Assembly: GCA_048497495.1 (NCBI GenBank)
Contig: JAFHCF010000214.1
Coordinates: 1-22,329 of the forward strand
Length of the DNA stretch: 22,329 bases
DNA from: JAFHCF01 sp048497495
Lineage (GTDB): Bacteria > Pseudomonadota > Alphaproteobacteria > Rhizobiales > Ancalomicrobiaceae
Reading direction: 5' to 3'
In this document: one piece after another, positions 6,261 to 13,214 of the stretch
How the letters are laid out: every line of letters starts with the position of its first letter
Position numbering within the stretch: the first letter of the stretch is position 1
Notes under the pieces: model-generated
Seen by the model: only the letters and a program-made list of their open reading frames with translations
What the model was told of the DNA's origin: nothing
Databases searched by the model: none
Translations under genes and position numbers: made by a program

Positions 6261-6773
6261 ATGAGCGACGTGGTGCGAATCATCGGCATCGACCCCGGCC
6301 TCCAGCGGACCGGCTGGGGGGTGATCGACGTCGCCGGCAATCGCCTCGCCTTCGTCGCCTGCGGCACCGTCACCTCGACCGCCAAGGACGAGCTCGCCGG
6401 CCGCCTGGTCGAACTCCACGACGGGCTGTCGGCGGTGATCGCCGAACACGAGCCCGACGAGGCGGCGGTCGAGCACACCTTCGTCAACACCAATCCGACC
6501 TCGACGCTGAAGCTCGGGCAGGCGCGCGGCGTGGCGCTCTTGGTGCCGGCGCGCGCCGGGCTCACGGTCGCCGAATACCAGCCCAACGCGGTCAAGAAGG
6601 CGATCGTCGGGGCGGGGCACGCCGACAAGGGGCAGATCCAGCACATGGTCAAGATCCTCCTGCCGCGCGCCGAGTGGAAGGGGGCGGACGCGGCCGACGC
6701 GCTCGCCATCGCCATCTGCCACGCCCACCATCGCCAGACGCTCGCCCGGGCGCTGCGGATCGCCGGGGGGTGA
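6261..6773 (+). CDS. ruvC: Holliday junction endonuclease RuvC
   Basis: 170 residues. RuvC is a dimeric, Mg-dependent nuclease that cuts Holliday junctions symmetrically within the RuvABC resolvasome. The acidic active site is complete: D11 in GIDPGLQRTGWG, E71 in VEHTFVNTNP, and D143 and D146 in GADAADALAIAICH. Lys residues in NAVKKAIVGAGHADK support junction binding. The start overlaps no other gene; an ATG at 6253 is out of frame. The region upstream contains an inverted repeat CGAGGCG-AG-CGCCTCG (6184-6199) and a possible -10 TACAAT (6176-6181), but no clear -35. Confidence 0.97.
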   Translation: MSDVVRIIGIDPGLQRTGWGVIDVAGNRLAFVACGTVTSTAKDELAGRLVELHDGLSAVIAEHEPDEAAVEHTFVNTNPTSTLKLGQARGVALLVPARAGLTVAEYQPNAVKKAIVGAGHADKGQIQHMVKILLPRAEWKGADAADALAIAICHAHHRQTLARALRIAGG

Positions 6774-6781
6774 GCGTGTTT

Positions 6782-6860
6782 TCGAGCCGGCGGCTCGATG
6801 AGCGGTGGTGGTCGCGAGGGGGATCACCGCGGGGCCCTCTCCCCCACGAGGGGGGAGGGG
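6782..6860 (+). repeat. Two inverted repeats between ruvC and ruvA
   Basis: TCGAGCCG-G-CGGCTCGA (6782-6798) follows the ruvC stop and may end or slow transcription, although no T run follows. A second, C/G-only hairpin pairs CCCTCTCCCCC (6835-6845) with the G-rich arm at 6850-6860 around ACGA. Such C-rich/G-rich hairpins recur as intergenic repeats in some rhizobial genomes. Confidence 0.45.
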
Positions 6861-6948
6861 ATGCTTGGGTCGAGGGTGATCGGGGCTGTGCCGCTCGGAG
6901 GCGGGATGCGCCGAGGGTCGAGAGACGCGTGAACGAGGGACGAAGGGC

Positions 6949-7566
6949 ATGATCGGCAAGCTCAGGGGCGTGATCGACGAATACGGCGACGACTTCGTCA
7001 TTCTCGACGTCCACGGCGTCGGCTACGTCTGCCATTGCTCCAGCCGGACGCTGCAGGATCTGCCGCGACCGGGGGAGGCGGCGGTGCTCGCCATCGAGAC
7101 GATCGTGCGCGAGGACATGATCCGGCTCTACGGCTTCGCCGATGCCGACGAGCGCGACTGGTTCCGCATCCTGACCACGGTGCAGGGGGTCGGCGCCAAG
7201 GTGGCGCTGGCGCTCCTGTCGACGCTCAGGCCGTCGGAACTCGCCTCGGCGATCGCGCTGAAGGACATCACCGCGCTGTGCCGCGCCACCGGCGTCGGCA
7301 AGAAGCTCGCCGAGCGCATCGCCCAGGAGCTGAAGGACAAGACGCCGGGGTTCGCCTCGGTCGATCCGGCGCTGGTGGCGCTCTCCGGCGGCATCACCGA
7401 CAAGACCGCGCCCAAGCCGCTCGCCGACGCGGTTTCGGCGCTGACCAATCTCGGCTATCCGCCGCTCCAGGCGAGCGCGGCAGTGGCCGCCGCCGCCCGC
7501 GAGGCGGGCGACGACGCGACGACGGAGAGGCTGATCCGGCTGGGGCTCAGGGAACTGGCGAAATGA
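6949..7566 (+). CDS. ruvA: Holliday junction DNA-binding protein RuvA
   Basis: 205 residues, the normal length. Domain I (about 1-65) begins MIGKLRGVIDEY and forms the OB fold that seats the four-way junction. Domain II has two helix-hairpin-helix motifs, around TTVQGVGAKVALALL and ATGVGKKLAERIAQELKDK, which grip DNA backbones. The C-terminal domain III (about 155-205, ALTNLGYPPLQASAAV) contacts RuvB. The spacing to ruvC is 175 bp, containing repeats, so the two may be partly independent. The usual partner ruvB is not next but about 2.5 kb away, beyond a block of oppositely oriented genes. Confidence 0.96.
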   Translation: MIGKLRGVIDEYGDDFVILDVHGVGYVCHCSSRTLQDLPRPGEAAVLAIETIVREDMIRLYGFADADERDWFRILTTVQGVGAKVALALLSTLRPSELASAIALKDITALCRATGVGKKLAERIAQELKDKTPGFASVDPALVALSGGITDKTAPKPLADAVSALTNLGYPPLQASAAVAAAAREAGDDATTERLIRLGLRELAK

Positions 7567-7632
7567 GCGGCGGTGTCGGCCGGGGCGCTCGGGGGCCCGC
7601 CCGCCGCGCGGCGCGGCCGAGGGAAGCCGCGA

Positions 7633-7887
7633 TCACCACAAGTCCTTGATCCGCCCGCAGTTGGGGCAGACCCAATCGTCGGGCAGATCCTCGAAGGCGA
7701 TGCCGGGAGGGGTGCCGTGGTCGGGGTCGCCGATCGCCGGATCCCACACCCAACCGCAATCGCGGGTCGGGCAGTCGAGCACGCCGACGCGTTCGTTGGC
7801 GAGACTCGGGCGGGTCGGCAGGACGGCGGCGACGAGGGCCAGGAGGCCGGCGACCATGTCGCGGCGGGGAAGGTCGGAAGGGAGCAT
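7633..7887 (-). CDS. Rubredoxin with Cx4C site and Tat-like leader
   Basis: 84 residues. The C-terminal part is a rubredoxin: C39-x4-C44 in LDCPTRDCGWVWDP, then GDPDHGTPPGIAFEDLPDDW and C74-x2-C77 in VCPNCG. Four Cys would hold one iron for single-electron transfer. Two things are odd. The first pair is spaced by four residues instead of two; Cx4C is known in a Desulfovibrio rubredoxin-2. And an N-terminal stretch of about 30 residues precedes the fold, with twin arginines (LPRRDMVAG) followed by a hydrophobic run ending PSLA, resembling a Tat export signal or a membrane anchor. GAGGA lies about 8-12 nt before the ATG. No partner oxidoreductase is adjacent. Confidence 0.85.
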   Translation of the reverse strand: MLPSDLPRRDMVAGLLALVAAVLPTRPSLANERVGVLDCPTRDCGWVWDPAIGDPDHGTPPGIAFEDLPDDWVCPNCGRIKDLW

Positions 7888-8033
7888 CGGTTCCGTCCTC
7901 GGTTCGCCACGGAACGGGCGGCGGGGATGACGTGCCCCCTTCTGGCAGACGAAGATTTCACTGCGACGACGGTCGGCGCGGCGGGGCAGGCGGGCCCGCC
8001 GGACGCGGCGCGAGACCGGTCCGGCGGCATGGC

Positions 8034-8402
8034 TCAGGCGAGCGGACAGAACACCCGCAGGCGATGGCCGTCGGGGTCGGCGGCGGTGAAGGTCCGGCCG
8101 AAGTCCATGTCGGTCGGCGTCTGGAGAACGGCGATGCCGCGCGCGACCCAATCGGCGTGGGTGGCGTCGACGGCGTCGGGGGTGGCGACGGTGAAGGCGA
8201 TCTCGCCGCCGCCGCCGGTCGTCGTGGTCGCCGGCATCGCCGCGGCGCGCGACCACAGGCCGAGCATGAGCCCCTCGCGCAGCGGCAGCATGGCGAAGGT
8301 GTCGGAGGCCTCGATCGACGGGCGGCCGAGGAGCTTCTCCCAGAAGGCGGTGGAGGCGCGGGCGGATTCGACGTAGAGCAGGATGAGGTTCGGATCGGTC
8401 AT
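8034..8402 (-). CDS. VOC (glyoxalase/bleomycin-resistance) family protein
   Basis: 122 residues, a single vicinal-oxygen-chelate unit. It starts with the beta strand NLILLYVES, the helix RASTAFWEKLLGRPS and the strand FAMLPLREGLMLGLWS. The second half has EIAFTVATPDAVDATHADWVARGIAV and ends with the typical FTAADPDGHRLRVFCPLA. Members are metal-dependent enzymes or ligand-binding resistance proteins; the substrate cannot be told from sequence. It lies directly downstream of a WYL regulator on the same strand with a 75-bp gap that contains an imperfect dyad, so it is probably that regulator's target. A modest ribosome site (GGGAGA) precedes the ATG. Confidence 0.85.
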   Translation of the reverse strand: MTDPNLILLYVESARASTAFWEKLLGRPSIEASDTFAMLPLREGLMLGLWSRAAAMPATTTTGGGGEIAFTVATPDAVDATHADWVARGIAVLQTPTDMDFGRTFTAADPDGHRLRVFCPLA

Positions 8403-8446
8403 GACGGGGTCTCCCGGGGTTGCGACGGCCCCGGTCTAACCCACCA

Positions 8447-8467
8447 TGCTGACAGATTTCGGCAGCA
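8447..8467. promoter_or_regulatory. Candidate operator of the WYL regulator
   Basis: TGCTGAC (8447-8453) and GGCAGCA (8461-8467) form an inverted repeat with one mismatch and a 7-nt AT-rich centre. It lies in the gap upstream of the VOC gene, just after the regulator gene. Confidence 0.4.
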
Positions 8468-8477
8468 GTGATGCGTC

Positions 8478-9164
8478 TCAGCCGCCGATGTTCTCGGCCG
8501 CTTTCCAGTCGCGGGTGAGGGCGCGGCGGCGGCGCGGGTAGCGTGTCGCGTCGATCGTCGCCTCGTCGATGCGGTCGAGGCGGAAGTGGCGGAAGGCCTG
8601 ACGGAGTTCGCACCAGGCGACGACGACGCGGACCCGCTCGAAGAAGGCCAGCGCGATCGGCCAGATCACCCGGCGGCTGGCGGCGCCGGCGGCGTCGCGG
8701 TAGGCGATCACCAGTTTCTTCTCGTCGCGGATCGCCCGCCGGAAAAGGTCGACCTCGACCGGCGCGTCGAGGCGCGCGGGGGCGGGGCCGACGAGGAGAC
8801 CGGTGTCGTCGAGGGTCTCGACCAGATCCTTCGGCAGCACCGCGGCGATCTTGGCCAGCGCATCCGTCGCGGCGCGGGCGAGAGGAGGATCGCCGTGGGC
8901 CGCGACCCACTTGGAGCCGAGCACCAGGGCGGCGATCTCGTCCTCGCCGAACATCAGCGGCGGCAGCAGGAAACCGGGCTTCAGCACATAGCCGACGCCG
9001 GCCTCGCCCTCGATCGGCGCGCCCTGGGCCTGGAGGGTGGCGACGTCGCGGTAGAGGGTCCTGAGCGACACGGCGAGTTCGGCGGCGAGCACGGCGCCCG
9101 CCACCGGGTGACGGTGGCGACGCAGGATCTGCACCAGATCGATCAGGCGCGCGGCGCGGGACAT
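8478..9164 (-). CDS. HTH/WYL-domain transcriptional regulator (YafY type)
   Basis: 228 residues. The N-terminal winged helix-turn-helix is at about 1-60 (RLIDLVQILRRHRHPVAG, then the recognition segment SLRTLYRDVATLQAQGAPI and the wing GEAGVGYVLKPGF). The WYL ligand-sensing domain is at about 135-215 (KKLVIAYRDAAGAASRRVIWP, RVRVVVAWCELRQAFRHFRLDRI). Such proteins are single-component regulators that often control an adjacent enzyme gene; the downstream VOC gene is the obvious candidate. The inducer is unknown. It begins 22 nt downstream of the end of the next minus-strand gene (9187), so it may be co-transcribed with it. Confidence 0.9.
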   Translation of the reverse strand: MSRAARLIDLVQILRRHRHPVAGAVLAAELAVSLRTLYRDVATLQAQGAPIEGEAGVGYVLKPGFLLPPLMFGEDEIAALVLGSKWVAAHGDPPLARAATDALAKIAAVLPKDLVETLDDTGLLVGPAPARLDAPVEVDLFRRAIRDEKKLVIAYRDAAGAASRRVIWPIALAFFERVRVVVAWCELRQAFRHFRLDRIDEATIDATRYPRRRRALTRDWKAAENIGG

Positions 9165-9186
9165 GGGCTCGGGGCGGGTTTCTCGG

Positions 9187-9849
9187 TCACGGCTGCGGGT
9201 GGCCGAAGGCGAGGCTGCCGACCACCGGCCGGGCCTTGCGCATGTTCGGGTCGGTCGAGGCGAATTCGGTGTCGCCGACGACTTTGGAGGCGGCGTCCCC
9301 CGGCGCGTCTTCCGGCAGGGTGAAGCGCACCTGGACGGTGCAGCCGCCCCTGACCGGCTGGCCGAGCGCGCCGCCCTTCCAGTCGGTGACGTAGCCGCCG
9401 TAGTCCCAGTCGAAGCCGGAGAGCGCGAAGGGCCTGCCGTTGAGCTTCTCGATCTCGGCGAGCGACATGCCGATCGTCAGGCCGTTGGGGGCGACCCAGG
9501 TCGAGGTCGGCGACAGGCCGAGGTTGAGGAGACCGCGGCGCTTCTTCTCGTCGGCCCACATCAGTTCGAGACGGCGCTCCGGGTTGTTCGGGAACAAGAC
9601 CGTGGCGCCGACCTTCTCGCCCTCGGCGCCGTCGACCATCTGGAAGACCGCGTTCTTCTTGCCGACGATCTCGACCAGCGAGGCGTGGGAGGCGTCGGGC
9701 CCGAAGGGGCCGGAGCAGCTCAGCCGATTGGAGGTGGCGGGCTCCGCCGAGCCCTCGGCCGCGACCGGGCCGAGCCCGGCGGCGACGAGAACAGCGGCGG
9801 CCGTGACGGCAACTCGGACGGATCGGGCGACGGCGATGGGCTGCGACAT
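9187..9849 (-). CDS. Exported protein of unknown function
   Basis: 220 residues from the ATG at 9849. Residues 1-31 form a Sec-type signal peptide (VRVAVTAAAVLVAAGLG, cleavage near PVAA). The mature part is soluble, with conserved-looking stretches LMWADEKKRRGL (about 94-105), LTIGMSLAEIEKLNG and FALSGFDWDYGGYVTDWKGG. One Cys at about 45 and another in GGCTVQVRF (about 167) could form a disulfide. I have seen similar exported proteins annotated only as hypothetical and recognise no function. It is divergent from ruvB and ends 22 nt before the WYL regulator start, so it is probably the first gene of that minus-strand unit. Confidence 0.75.
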   Translation of the reverse strand: MSQPIAVARSVRVAVTAAAVLVAAGLGPVAAEGSAEPATSNRLSCSGPFGPDASHASLVEIVGKKNAVFQMVDGAEGEKVGATVLFPNNPERRLELMWADEKKRRGLLNLGLSPTSTWVAPNGLTIGMSLAEIEKLNGRPFALSGFDWDYGGYVTDWKGGALGQPVRGGCTVQVRFTLPEDAPGDAASKVVGDTEFASTDPNMRKARPVVGSLAFGHPQP

Positions 9850-9975
9850 GCGTTGGCCTCTCCCTGGGGAGCCTCTGAGGCCGGCATGGTACAGCGAATC
9901 GGGTCGGCGGCGACAGTCGCGACGGATGGTGACGCGGTCGATCTCCGTTCCCGCTTCGTCCCATGGCGCGGGCAT

Positions 9976-9981
9976 GTTAGG
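9976..9981 (+). promoter_or_regulatory. Possible -10 element of ruvB
   Basis: GTTAGG within CATGTTAGGGAA, 43 nt before the ruvB start. The same CATGTTAGG block occurs before cpoB (17871-17878) and GTTAGG before pal. No good -35 is visible here. Confidence 0.25.
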
Positions 9982-10023
9982 GAAGCGCGTGAAACGACTT
10001 CGTGACGACGGGCACGCGATTCG

Positions 10024-11064
10024 ATGGCCACACCCAGACGCCTCATCACCGGAGAGAAGCGCGAGGAAGACCTCGACGCCTCGCTCAGGCCGCAGGCGCT
10101 CGGCGACTTCGTCGGGCAACAGGCGGCGCGCGACAATCTCTCGGTGTTCATCGCGGCGGCGAAGACCCGGCGCGAGGCGCTCGACCACGTGCTCTTCGTC
10201 GGTCCGCCGGGGCTGGGCAAGACGACGCTCGCCCAGATCGTCGCCCGCGAACTCGGCGTGAACTTCCGCTCGACCTCCGGTCCGGTGATCGCCAAGGCGG
10301 GGGATCTGGCGGCGCTGCTCACCAACATGGAGGAGCGCGACGTCCTCTTCATCGACGAGATCCACCGGCTCAATCCGGCGGTCGAGGAGATCCTCTATCC
10401 GGCGATGGAGGACTACCAGCTCGACCTGATCATCGGCGAGGGACCGGCGGCGCGCTCGGTCAAGATCGATCTCGCCAAGTTCACCCTGGTCGCCGCCACC
10501 ACCCGGCTCGGGCTCCTGACGACGCCGCTGCGCGACCGCTTCGGCATTCCGATCCGGCTCAATTTCTACACCGTCGAGGAGCTCGAGTTCATCGTGAAGC
10601 GCGGGGCGCGGCTGATGGGGCTCGCCATCACGGCGGAAGGCGCCAACGAGATCGCCCGGCGCTCGCGCGGCACGCCGCGCATCGCCGGCCGGTTGCTTCG
10701 CCGGGTGCGCGACTTCGCGGCGGTGGCCGGCGACGTCGCGATCGACCGGGAGATCGCCGACAGGTCGCTGCTCCGGCTCGAGGTCGACCGCGCCGGGCTC
10801 GACCAGCTCGACCGGCGCTATCTCGACGTCATCGCGCTGTCGTTCAACGGCGGGCCGGTGGGGATCGAGACGATCGCCGCGGCGCTGTCGGAGCCGCGCG
10901 ACGCGATCGAGGAGATCGTCGAGCCCTATCTGATCCAGCAGGGCTTCGTGCAGCGCACCCCGCGCGGCCGCATGCTGACCCAAGGCGCGTTCCGCCACAT
11001 GGGCCTGCCGGTGCCGGCGAGCCGGCCGGAGCAACTGGGGCTGATACTGGGGGACGAGGACTGA
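10024..11064 (+). CDS. ruvB: Holliday junction branch-migration ATPase RuvB
   Basis: 346 residues. RuvB is a hexameric AAA+ motor that pumps DNA through the RuvA-bound junction. Visible motifs: RP.ALGDFVGQ (22-31), Walker A GPPGLGKT (60-67), Walker B FIDEIHRL (109-116), sensor 1 AATTRLG (158-163), arginine finger in RDRFG (170-174), sensor 2 around GTPRIAGRLLRRVRDFA, and a C-terminal winged helix (from about 260) ending in the conserved RTPRGRMLTQGAFRHMGL. Length and all motifs are normal. The start at 10024 fits the family, though the ribosome site is weak. It stands alone, separated from ruvCA by four reverse-oriented genes. Confidence 0.97.
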   Translation: MATPRRLITGEKREEDLDASLRPQALGDFVGQQAARDNLSVFIAAAKTRREALDHVLFVGPPGLGKTTLAQIVARELGVNFRSTSGPVIAKAGDLAALLTNMEERDVLFIDEIHRLNPAVEEILYPAMEDYQLDLIIGEGPAARSVKIDLAKFTLVAATTRLGLLTTPLRDRFGIPIRLNFYTVEELEFIVKRGARLMGLAITAEGANEIARRSRGTPRIAGRLLRRVRDFAAVAGDVAIDREIADRSLLRLEVDRAGLDQLDRRYLDVIALSFNGGPVGIETIAAALSEPRDAIEEIVEPYLIQQGFVQRTPRGRMLTQGAFRHMGLPVPASRPEQLGLILGDED

Positions 11065-11175
11065 GGTCGGATCGGCCTGCGACGCCATCTTGCGAGACGC
11101 AGCCGGTTGGGCCAGCCTGCTTCCGGAGCGATGTCCAGCGAGGATGTCGAATCGTGGCCTCGGAGGCTCATCACC

Positions 11176-12249
11176 GTGTCGAACCGTTCTGTCGCAGCGA
11201 TCTTCGTGGTGGCGGCGCTGACCAGCGTCCCCGCCCTTGCCCAAGGACAGGCCCCGGCGCCGACGGTGGTCGAGGAACAGGCGCCCGCCGCCGGATCGAC
11301 CGGCGATTCGAGCGCGATGCCGGCGCCGTCGACACCGCAGGCGCCGGCTCCCGCCGCCGAACCGGCGACCCCGTCTCCCGCGACCGCGTCTCCCCCGACC
11401 CCGGAGCCGGTGGCGGCTCCACCATCGCCGGCCCCCGAAGCGCCGCCGCAGCCGCCTCCGCCGGCCCCGGTCGCTCCACCACCGCCGCCGGCCGAGGTCG
11501 CGGCTCCTCCTCCGGCCCCGGCCCCGGCCTCGCCGCCGCAGCCTGCACCGCCTCCGCCGCCGCCTCCGGTCGCACCCCCGCCCCCGGTGGCTCCACCACC
11601 TCCGGCCCCTGCCGCCCCGCCGACGCCTCAGGTGGCGCCACCTCCGGTGCCCGCGCCTTCGATGCCGGCACCGGCGCCGACGACCCTGAAAGTGCCGACC
11701 CCGGCCGCGCCGGCTCCGGCGCCGCGGGCACCGGCGCCGACGACACTGAAAGTACCGACGCCGGCCGCGCCGGCTCCGGCGCCGCGGACACCGGCGCCGA
11801 CGACCCTGAAAGTGCCGGCGCCGGCCGCGCCGCAACCGCCGTCACCGATCGTCTCGGTGCCACACGGGACGGTCGGCGACTGGCGGATCGTCGAGATCGT
11901 CAAGAATGGGGTGTTCTCGCATTGCGCCACGGGGCGGCGTGGACCGGCGGGCGATCTGTGGATCGCGCAGATCAACGACCGCGACTGGTCGATCGCCGTC
12001 CCGGCCGGCGGGCGGCGCGGCAAGGTCGAGGCCTATGTCGGCGCCGAGCAACTGACGTTGCAGGCCAACGGACAGTTGGCGTGGTGGGTCGTGCCCAACG
12101 TGCCCTATTTCGGCGAGCCGGGCGAAGAGATCGAAACGATGACCATCGACGTCGGCGCCACCGGCGAAAACGTGATGGAGTGGTCGCTGGAGCGCGTGTC
12201 GAGGGCGATCGAGGCGGTCGCCAGATGTCGCGAGGCGAACGCCCGCTGA
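11176..12249 (+). CDS. Exported proline-rich protein with tandem repeats, unknown function
   Basis: 357 residues from GTG 11176, chosen because GGAGG (11162-11166) lies 9 nt upstream and a clean Sec signal peptide follows (SVAAIFVVAALTSVPALAQ). An ATG at 11131 is possible but badly spaced from its GGAG. Residues about 24-225 are almost only Pro, Ala and Val, with little charge, and include three copies of a 20-residue unit built on APTTLKVPTPAAPAPAP. A folded C-terminal domain (about 228-357) begins GDWRIVEIVKNGVFSHC and has several Trp and two Cys. The design, an extended spacer with a terminal domain in the periplasm, recalls TonB/TolA-like linkers, but there is no membrane anchor beyond the signal. 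I do not recognise the domain. Confidence 0.75.
   Translation: MSNRSVAAIFVVAALTSVPALAQGQAPAPTVVEEQAPAAGSTGDSSAMPAPSTPQAPAPAAEPATPSPATASPPTPEPVAAPPSPAPEAPPQPPPPAPVAPPPPPAEVAAPPPAPAPASPPQPAPPPPPPPVAPPPPVAPPPPAPAAPPTPQVAPPPVPAPSMPAPAPTTLKVPTPAAPAPAPRAPAPTTLKVPTPAAPAPAPRTPAPTTLKVPAPAAPQPPSPIVSVPHGTVGDWRIVEIVKNGVFSHCATGRRGPAGDLWIAQINDRDWSIAVPAGGRRGKVEAYVGAEQLTLQANGQLAWWVVPNVPYFGEPGEEIETMTIDVGATGENVMEWSLERVSRAIEAVARCREANAR
11671..11838 (+). repeat. 60-bp tandem repeat, about 2.8 copies
   Basis: Units begin at 11671, 11731 and 11791, each with CCGGCGCCGACGA followed by CCTGAAAGT or CACTGAAAGT. Copies 1 and 2 differ at only a few bases; copy 3 diverges after about 48 bp. The unit is in frame and encodes 20 residues, so copy-number change would lengthen or shorten the proline-rich linker without breaking the gene. 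Confidence 0.9.
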
Positions 12250-12307
12250 GGGCGTCGCGGGGGGTCCCGCCGTTCGGGCCGCGACACCGGCCGTGACGTC
12301 GCCGGGG

Positions 12308-12336
12308 TTGATGTCGGTGCGGGCGTTCCTTATTGC
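12308..12336 (+). promoter_or_regulatory. Predicted promoter of ybgC
   Basis: TTGATG (12308-12313), a 17-nt spacer and TATTGC (12331-12336). Spacing is ideal and the position, about 60 nt before the ybgC start, is suitable. Confidence 0.45.
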
Positions 12337-12404
12337 AGGTGCGAACTGCTCCGGGGGGCGGCCCGTCGTCCTGAGGGCGACGCGCGGCGACGAGGACCGA
12401 GGAC

Positions 12405-12848
12405 ATGAGCAAAACCATCTGCGGCCCCTCCGCTTCGGCGAGCTTCGCCCATTCGATCCCCGTCCGCGTCTATTGGGAGGACACCGATGCCGGGGGGATC
12501 GTCTATCATGCCTCCCACATCCGCTTCTTCGAGCGCGGCCGCACCGAATATCTCCGCGCGCTGGGGGTCATCCAGTCGGAGATGGCGGCGAGCGATGCGC
12601 CACTGTTCTTCGCGGTCCGGCGAATGGAGACCGACTACCTGAAGCCGGCGCGGCTCGACGATCTGCTCGAGGTGATCACCTCGACCCGCGACATCGGCGG
12701 GGCGCGGATGACGCTCGACCAGGTCTTGAAGCGCGGCGAGGAGATCATCGCCACCACCGTCGTCACCGTCGTGGCGATCGGCCGGGACGCCCGGCCGCAT
12801 CGGATTCCCGCCCATCTGCGCGCCCTGTTCGGCCATCCCGAGGGGTGA
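12405..12848 (+). CDS. ybgC: YbgC family acyl-CoA thioesterase of the tol locus
   Basis: 147 residues, hot-dog fold. The 4-hydroxybenzoyl-CoA-thioesterase-like signature YWEDTDAGGIVYHASHIRF (about 23-41) carries the catalytic Asp (D28, aligned with E. coli D18) and the conserved His (H35). RRMETDYLKPARLDD follows as expected. In E. coli the protein hydrolyses acyl-CoA or acyl-ACP and associates with phospholipid-synthesis proteins; its constant place at the head of tol-pal suggests a membrane-lipid role in envelope constriction. GAGGACCGAGG lies just before the ATG at 12405. Unlike many genomes, a 366-bp gap with its own promoter signals separates it from tolQ. Confidence 0.94.
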   Translation: MSKTICGPSASASFAHSIPVRVYWEDTDAGGIVYHASHIRFFERGRTEYLRALGVIQSEMAASDAPLFFAVRRMETDYLKPARLDDLLEVITSTRDIGGARMTLDQVLKRGEEIIATTVVTVVAIGRDARPHRIPAHLRALFGHPEG

Positions 12849-13214
12849 GGGGCGCGGGGGCCTCGCGCCGCGGTGCCAAAAGCGTAACCGTTTCTTAACC
12901 TTGACAATGGCTTGCTTGTCGACGCGAGGACTCCGCCGAGCCCTCGTTTGGTCATATTCAATGGGCAGAAGATCTCCTCGGAGATCGAGGCCGGAGGGAT
13001 GCGAGAAACCTCGCGCCCATCGGGGCGGTCGACCGGAGCGGAACCGCGAAGCCCGCGCCGGATCCACGCGCGCCCCGCGAGCATGCCGATCCCGGTCGCT
13101 CCCGAGGCCGGCGCGGTCTCGCCGAGCCTCGTTTTCGCCGCGATCCCACGTCTCGTCTCGCCGCCGCCGCGGCCCCATCGTCCGAGCCGAACTCGGCGAC
13201 AAGGAACCGGATTC
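12849..13214 (+). other. 366-bp non-coding region upstream of tolQ
   Basis: A hairpin GGCGCG/CGCGCC (12851-12869) just after ybgC may be a weak transcription stop. It is followed by a CtrA-like box (12884-12899) and TTGACA (12901-12906). The remaining 300 nt would be a long tolQ leader. The tolQ frame stays open through it, but the encoded sequence is low-complexity and unlike any TolQ. Confidence 0.5.
12884..12906 (+). promoter_or_regulatory. CtrA-like box and TTGACA upstream of tolQ
   Basis: GTAACCGTTTCTTAAC (12884-12899) matches the CtrA consensus TTAA-N7-TTAAC with one mismatch, followed at once by TTGACA (12901-12906). No good -10 is seen at 16-18 nt from TTGACA, consistent with an activator-dependent promoter. 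CtrA is the master cell-cycle regulator of Alphaproteobacteria. Confidence 0.5.

Noticed and set aside
7633..9849. Defence island or integrated mobile element between ruvA and ruvB
   Set aside because: No integrase, transposase, toxin-antitoxin or nuclease genes, no flanking repeats, and base composition like the neighbours; the genes are ordinary metabolic and regulatory families.
11107..11175. Earlier starts (TTG 11107, ATG 11131) for the proline-rich protein
   Set aside because: They would put a charged stretch before the signal peptide. GTG 11176 has GGAGG at 9 nt and begins directly with a normal signal peptide; ATG 11131 has its GGAG too close.
11671..11838. CRISPR-like array
   Set aside because: The repeats are directly adjacent 60-bp units without unique spacers and lie in frame inside a coding sequence.
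12912..13214. N-terminal extension of TolQ by about 100 residues
   Set aside because: The frame is open, but the residues are low-complexity and Pro/Arg-rich, unlike TolQ. A good ribosome site precedes ATG 13215, and promoter signals lie immediately upstream of the extension.
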